Below, piece after piece: positions 60,896 to 64,000 of a stretch of 64,000 bases of DNA. This DNA comes from Stigmatella aurantiaca (GTDB lineage Bacteria > Myxococcota > Myxococcia > Myxococcales > Myxococcaceae). Position 1 is the first letter of the stretch; each line of letters begins with the position of its first letter. The stretch spans positions 558,001-622,000 of the forward strand of contig NZ_FOAP01000001.1 in NCBI RefSeq assembly GCF_900109545.1. The letters run 5' to 3'. Both the position numbers and the translations under genes were made by a program. Under the pieces are notes generated by a model, which was not told the DNA's origin, searched no databases, and saw only the letters and a program-made list of their open reading frames with translations.

Positions 60896-62806
60896 ATGTC
60901 CTGGCGCATCGTCTTGGTCTTCTGCCTCCTATCGATGCTGCCCCCCCAGGGGGTGGCCCAGGAGGCGCGTCCGGCTGAAAAGTCCGCGCTCCTGCTCATT
61001 CCCGAGGATACGGCGCTGCCCGCCATGGCGACGCTTGTCGCCAGTCTCCGCTCCTCCTTGTGGGAGGCCCAGGGCGGCCCGATCACCCTGGATGTCGAGA
61101 GCCTGGATCTGGGTTGGGCCCGCGGGCCTGCCTACACACACGCCCTGCACACCTGGTATCTGGCCAAGTACCGGGAGCGCCGGCCGGATGCCCTCATCGC
61201 CTTCCGTTCCGACGCCATCCAGCTGGCCCTGCAGTTGCGCCGGGAACTGTGGCCGGATATCCCGATGATCGTCCTCTCCGAGAACGAACGGCTCTGGGCG
61301 CAGGAGCCTCGCCCGGAGCGGGTGGCGGGTCTCTGGCTGCATTATGACATGCGGGCTACCGCGGAGCTGGCCCTGCAGTTGCTGCCCAGCACACGGAGGC
61401 TGGCGCTCATCAACGGCTCCAGCCCCTGGGAGCGCGCTCAGCAGGAGCAGATGGTGCGAGAGCTGCAACCGCTGCTGGCGCAGCGGGGGCTGGAGCTCAT
61501 CGACCTGAGCAACCTGCCGTTGGCCGGGCAGCTCGAGCGAGCGAGGACCCTGCCGGACGACACCACGGTCCTCACCTTCAGCTTTATCAGCGATACCAGC
61601 GGGAGACCCTTCGTGGGGCGCGAGATCGCACGCATGTTGCTCTCCGCCAGCAACCGGCCCTGCTTCACCCTCCACGACACCGTCCTGGGGCTGGGGTTCG
61701 TCGGCGGAGCGCTCGTCAGCTACGAGGCCGTGGGCCAACAGCTGGGCATGCTTACCTCCCGCGTGTTGCGCGGAGCGCAGGAGGAATTCCTCGCACCCCT
61801 GGCGCCGGCCCCCGTGGACACGCTGACGGCCGATGCCCGCGCGCTGCGGCGCTGGGGCATCCCCCGCGATCGGGTGCCTCCCGGCGTACGGCTCGCCTTC
61901 GACGAGCCCACGCTCTGGGAGCGCTATCGCTGGTGGGTCCTGGGGGCCCTGATAATCAGTGGCCTGCAGGCGCTGGTGGCCGGGGGGCTCGTGGTGGAGC
62001 GGCGCCGCCGCATGCGTGCCCAGGCCGAGCTCCTCGAGCGCCAACGCCTGGAGAAGCTCGCGGAGATGGAGGCACGGCGAACCCTGGATCAACTGGCCCA
62101 CGTGAGCCGGGTGGCCGCCCTGGGCGAACTGGCCGCCTCACTGGCTCATGAGCTCAACCAGCCCCTGGCCGCCATTCTCAGCAACGCCCAGGCCGCACGC
62201 CGCCTGCTGAACGCCACCCCCGCAGCGCTGGACGAGGTGCGCGAGGCCCTCGGGGACATCATCTCCGACGACAAGCGCGCGGGCGAAGTCATTCAGCGCA
62301 TGCGCGCGCTGCTCAAGCGGGGGGAGCCTCGGCAGGAGCTCCACTCGCTCAATGACCTGGTGCGCGAGGTGGCGCGCCTGCTGGCCAACGACATGCACCT
62401 GCGCGGCGTGACCCTGCATCTGGCGCTGGACCCGTCGTTGCCCGCCGTCCAGGGGGATGGAATCCAACTCCAACAGGTGGTGCTCAACCTGCTCATCAAC
62501 GCCATGGATGCCATGGCCGATGTCCCCGTGGGCCAGCGCCAACTGCAGGTCCGCACCGCCTCGCCAGGCCAGGGGCAGGTGGAGCTGAGCGTGCAGGACT
62601 CGGGAGGAGGGATCGAGCCATCGCGGCTGGCCCTCATCTTCGAGCCCTTCTACTCCACCAAGGAGCACGGGCTGGGCATGGGGCTGTCCATCAGCCGCTC
62701 CATCGTCGAGGCGCACGGCGGCCACTTGCAGGCCGAGAGCCTTCCCGGGCAGGGGGCTTTGCTACGGTGTGGGCTTCCTGCGGCGAACACGGAGCCCTCG
62801 CCATGA
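60896..62806 (+). CDS. sensor histidine kinase with ABC-binding-protein-like periplasmic domain
   Basis: About 636 residues; ATG 60896 gives a signal-type N-terminus (MSWRIVLVFCLLSMLPPQ), while ATG 60875 and 60824 are upstream options; the region before 60850 carries a gene remnant, which argues against the earliest. Residues 25-330 form a periplasmic domain like ABC-type sugar-binding proteins (PDALIAFRSDAIQLALQLRR). A transmembrane helix lies near 350, then a coiled coil and the kinase core with H-box AHELNQPLAAI (His about 417), N-box NLLINAMDAM and DSGGGI, GLGMGLSIS. Its stop overlaps the regulator start. Confidence 0.92.
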   Translation: MSWRIVLVFCLLSMLPPQGVAQEARPAEKSALLLIPEDTALPAMATLVASLRSSLWEAQGGPITLDVESLDLGWARGPAYTHALHTWYLAKYRERRPDALIAFRSDAIQLALQLRRELWPDIPMIVLSENERLWAQEPRPERVAGLWLHYDMRATAELALQLLPSTRRLALINGSSPWERAQQEQMVRELQPLLAQRGLELIDLSNLPLAGQLERARTLPDDTTVLTFSFISDTSGRPFVGREIARMLLSASNRPCFTLHDTVLGLGFVGGALVSYEAVGQQLGMLTSRVLRGAQEEFLAPLAPAPVDTLTADARALRRWGIPRDRVPPGVRLAFDEPTLWERYRWWVLGALIISGLQALVAGGLVVERRRRMRAQAELLERQRLEKLAEMEARRTLDQLAHVSRVAALGELAASLAHELNQPLAAILSNAQAARRLLNATPAALDEVREALGDIISDDKRAGEVIQRMRALLKRGEPRQELHSLNDLVREVARLLANDMHLRGVTLHLALDPSLPAVQGDGIQLQQVVLNLLINAMDAMADVPVGQRQLQVRTASPGQGQVELSVQDSGGGIEPSRLALIFEPFYSTKEHGLGMGLSISRSIVEAHGGHLQAESLPGQGALLRCGLPAANTEPSP

Positions 62807-63417
62807 CAGAAGCACCCGCCACCATCTTCCTCGTGGACGACGACGAGTCCGTGCTGCGGGGGCTGGGGCGGCTGCTGCGGGCCTCCGGCTATGCCACGAA
62901 GCCCTTCGCCGCGCCCTCCGAGTTCCTCGCGCAGCTGTCCGGGGACACGCTGGGCTGCGCCGTGCTGGACCTGCGGATGCCGGGGCTGAACGGGCTGGAG
63001 CTGCAGCAGGTCATGGCGTCCAAGGGCTGCCACCTGCCTGTCATCTTCATCTCCGGCCACGGGGATGTGCCGGCCAGCGTCAGGGCCATGAGGGCCGGCG
63101 CCGTGGACTTCCTCCTGAAGCCCTTTGATGAGCAACAGCTGCTGGGAGCCATCTCCCAGGCCTTGCTCAAGGACGCGGCGGACCGCGCCTACCGCGCCGA
63201 GACAGCCGCGCTGCAGGCCCGTCATGCCGTCCTCACGCCCCGCGAGCGCGAGGTATGCGCGCTGGTGGCCCAGGGGCTGACCAACAAGGAGGTCGCCCAG
63301 CGGTTGGGCACCACCGAGAAGACCATCAAGGTGCACCGCGCCCGCGTCATCCAGAAGCTGGACGTGGACTCGGTGGCGGAGCTGGTGCGGTTCGTGGACC
63401 GGCTGGGCCAAGGCTGA
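62803..63417 (+). CDS. FixJ/NarL-type response regulator
   Basis: A 204-residue protein. Receiver domain 1-125 with the acidic patch VDDDES, phospho-acceptor Asp56 (VLDLRMPGLNG) and the conserved Lys in FLLKPFDEQ. A LuxR/FixJ helix-turn-helix lies at about 145-200 (LTPREREVCALVAQGLTNKE, TTEKTIKVHRARVIQKL). ATG 62803 overlaps the histidine-kinase stop (ATGA), so sensor and regulator are produced together. Its target genes are unknown; kelch-type lipoprotein gene downstream is a possibility. Confidence 0.95.
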   Translation: MTEAPATIFLVDDDESVLRGLGRLLRASGYATKPFAAPSEFLAQLSGDTLGCAVLDLRMPGLNGLELQQVMASKGCHLPVIFISGHGDVPASVRAMRAGAVDFLLKPFDEQQLLGAISQALLKDAADRAYRAETAALQARHAVLTPREREVCALVAQGLTNKEVAQRLGTTEKTIKVHRARVIQKLDVDSVAELVRFVDRLGQG

Positions 63418-63744
63418 GCCCGCGCTGTCGATGTGGCCGTGCTGGCATGACCGGGGACCTCCGCTGGCTGCTGGCCGTCTGGGCTTTTGCCCACCATGCC
63501 CGCAGGGCCACTTCATCCGTGTCGTCCTCGCGGAGCCCCGAATCTCCGCGGGTATGCAGACCACCGCGAAGGCCCAGCGTGTCTATGACGACGGCCGCGT
63601 CGTCGACCTCGACGCCTCCACTTCACCGCAATGGACCTCATCCGCTGGCCACCCATGAGCGGGCCCTCTCTTGAAATTCTACTGATTTCGTAGAATTGCA
63701 GCTACTCTGTTTGCGCGGGAGTCGATGGCAAAACGGAGAGGGAC
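63418..63744. other. intergenic region with a possible coding fragment
   Basis: About 330 bases. A plus-strand stretch at 63508-63620 reads FIRVVLAEPRISAG followed by MQTTAKAQRVYDDGRVVDLD with high GC at third positions, which looks protein-like but lacks a convincing start, so it may be a gene fragment or a very small gene. The rest shows no gene; the dyad near its end is listed separately. Confidence 0.4.
63675..63697. promoter_or_regulatory. dyad AATTCTAC-N7-GTAGAATT upstream of the kelch lipoprotein gene
   Basis: Perfect eight-base arms with a seven-base spacer, centred about 59 bases before the start of the partial gene. It has the same 8-7-8 geometry as the dyad at 51358-51380 but a different sequence. 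An operator is plausible. Confidence 0.5.
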
Positions 63745-64000
63745 ATGACTGAGCGGATGAGCGGCGCCGGACCGGCGGGCTCGCGGAGGCCTTTGGCCTG
63801 GGGCGTCCTGCCAGCCCTGCTGCTGGCACTTGGCACGGGTTGCTGGAGCGAGCTTGAGCAGGAGCCGGTGCTTCCGCTTGGGAGCGAACAAGACGCGCTG
63901 GTGGCGAGCACGAGCGGGATGATGAGCAGCCGCCGGTACCGGCACACGGCGACCAAGCTGCTCGATGGGCGGGTGCTGATTGCCGGCGGCACCTCGGGTG
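63745..64000 (+). CDS. kelch-like-repeat lipoprotein, partial
   Basis: Starts at ATG 63745 with GGAGAGGG just upstream and runs off the window edge (about 85 residues visible). It has a lipoprotein signal (LALGTGC), then a short linker and RYRHTATKLLDGRVLIAGGT, the first blade of kelch-type repeats very common in myxobacterial secreted lipoproteins. The C-terminal bulk is not seen. ATG 63757 is an alternative start. Confidence 0.85.
   Translation, partial: MTERMSGAGPAGSRRPLAWGVLPALLLALGTGCWSELEQEPVLPLGSEQDALVASTSGMMSSRRYRHTATKLLDGRVLIAGGTSG

Noticed and set aside
1-64000. CRISPR arrays, prophage or insertion sequences.
   Set aside because: No spaced direct repeats, transposase, integrase or phage structural genes were found; the one tandem repeat (29032-29137) is coding.

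Overview
This high-GC (about 70%), densely packed window comes from a myxobacterium, most likely suborder Cystobacterineae (Myxococcus/Stigmatella/Cystobacter group). Evidence: an MglA/MglB polarity pair nearly textbook for Myxococcus xanthus, glt-type gliding-motility genes, many very long TPR proteins, serine/threonine kinases with HRDISPSN-type loops, a DUF6310/DUF5953-type toxin-immunity pair, and two-component systems. Most of the longest open frames on the opposite strand are GC-rich shadows.

Layout. 1-10.8 kb (minus strand): a motility operon reading mglB, mglA, a secreted coiled-coil protein, a 780-aa TPR protein, then gltD-, gltE-, gltF- and gltG-like genes (the last cut by the window edge). 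10.9-16.2 kb (plus): three overlapping envelope genes (carboxypeptidase-regulatory-like protein, FecR lipoprotein, membrane Ser/Thr kinase with an AgmX/TonB-like tail). 16.2-19.4 kb (minus): recR, ybaB and a dnaX whose tau part lies in another frame. 19.5-22.6 kb: a PYROXD2-like oxidoreductase and a GT22 mannosyltransferase. 22.6-25.2 kb (minus): a translation island with serS, four tRNA-Ser genes covering all serine codons, tRNA-Arg(ACG), its modifying enzyme tadA, and SRP RNA. 25.2-29.3 kb: a large zinc-ribbon/GYF/TPR membrane protein. 29.5-34.5 kb (plus): envelope glycan/lipid genes (flavin oxidoreductase, GT2, polysaccharide deacetylase, acyltransferase, epimerase-like).

34.5-34.75 kb holds a candidate sigma-54-dependent small RNA with tandem upstream dyads and a strong terminator. 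35-39 kb: TPR and membrane proteins. 39-43.3 kb (minus): recQ, a DUF3006-like gene and radC in overlapping order, and a sirtuin. 43.4-51.2 kb: a tryptophan/kynurenine meta-cleavage pathway (KMO, KynU, 3-HAO, ACMSD, aminomuconate semialdehyde dehydrogenase, aminomuconate deaminase and a divergent 4-oxalocrotonate decarboxylase) plus an SDR without the usual Tyr/Lys.

51.3-54.3 kb: a 49-aa peptide with a perfect (Cys-X-X)x5 core, a GRDP-like protein and an MscS channel. 54.7-58.9 kb: two secreted proteins and a kinase. 58.9-60.6 kb: a lipoprotein toxin with a PD-(D/E)XK-like C-terminus and its adjoining immunity gene. 60.7-63.4 kb: a DUF2278 gene remnant, then a histidine kinase/FixJ-type regulator pair. 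The window ends inside a kelch-type lipoprotein gene.

The most unusual items are the Cys-triplet peptide locus, the sigma-54 small-RNA locus, the lipoprotein toxin/immunity pair, the split dnaX, and the linkage of mglBA to glt-type genes.
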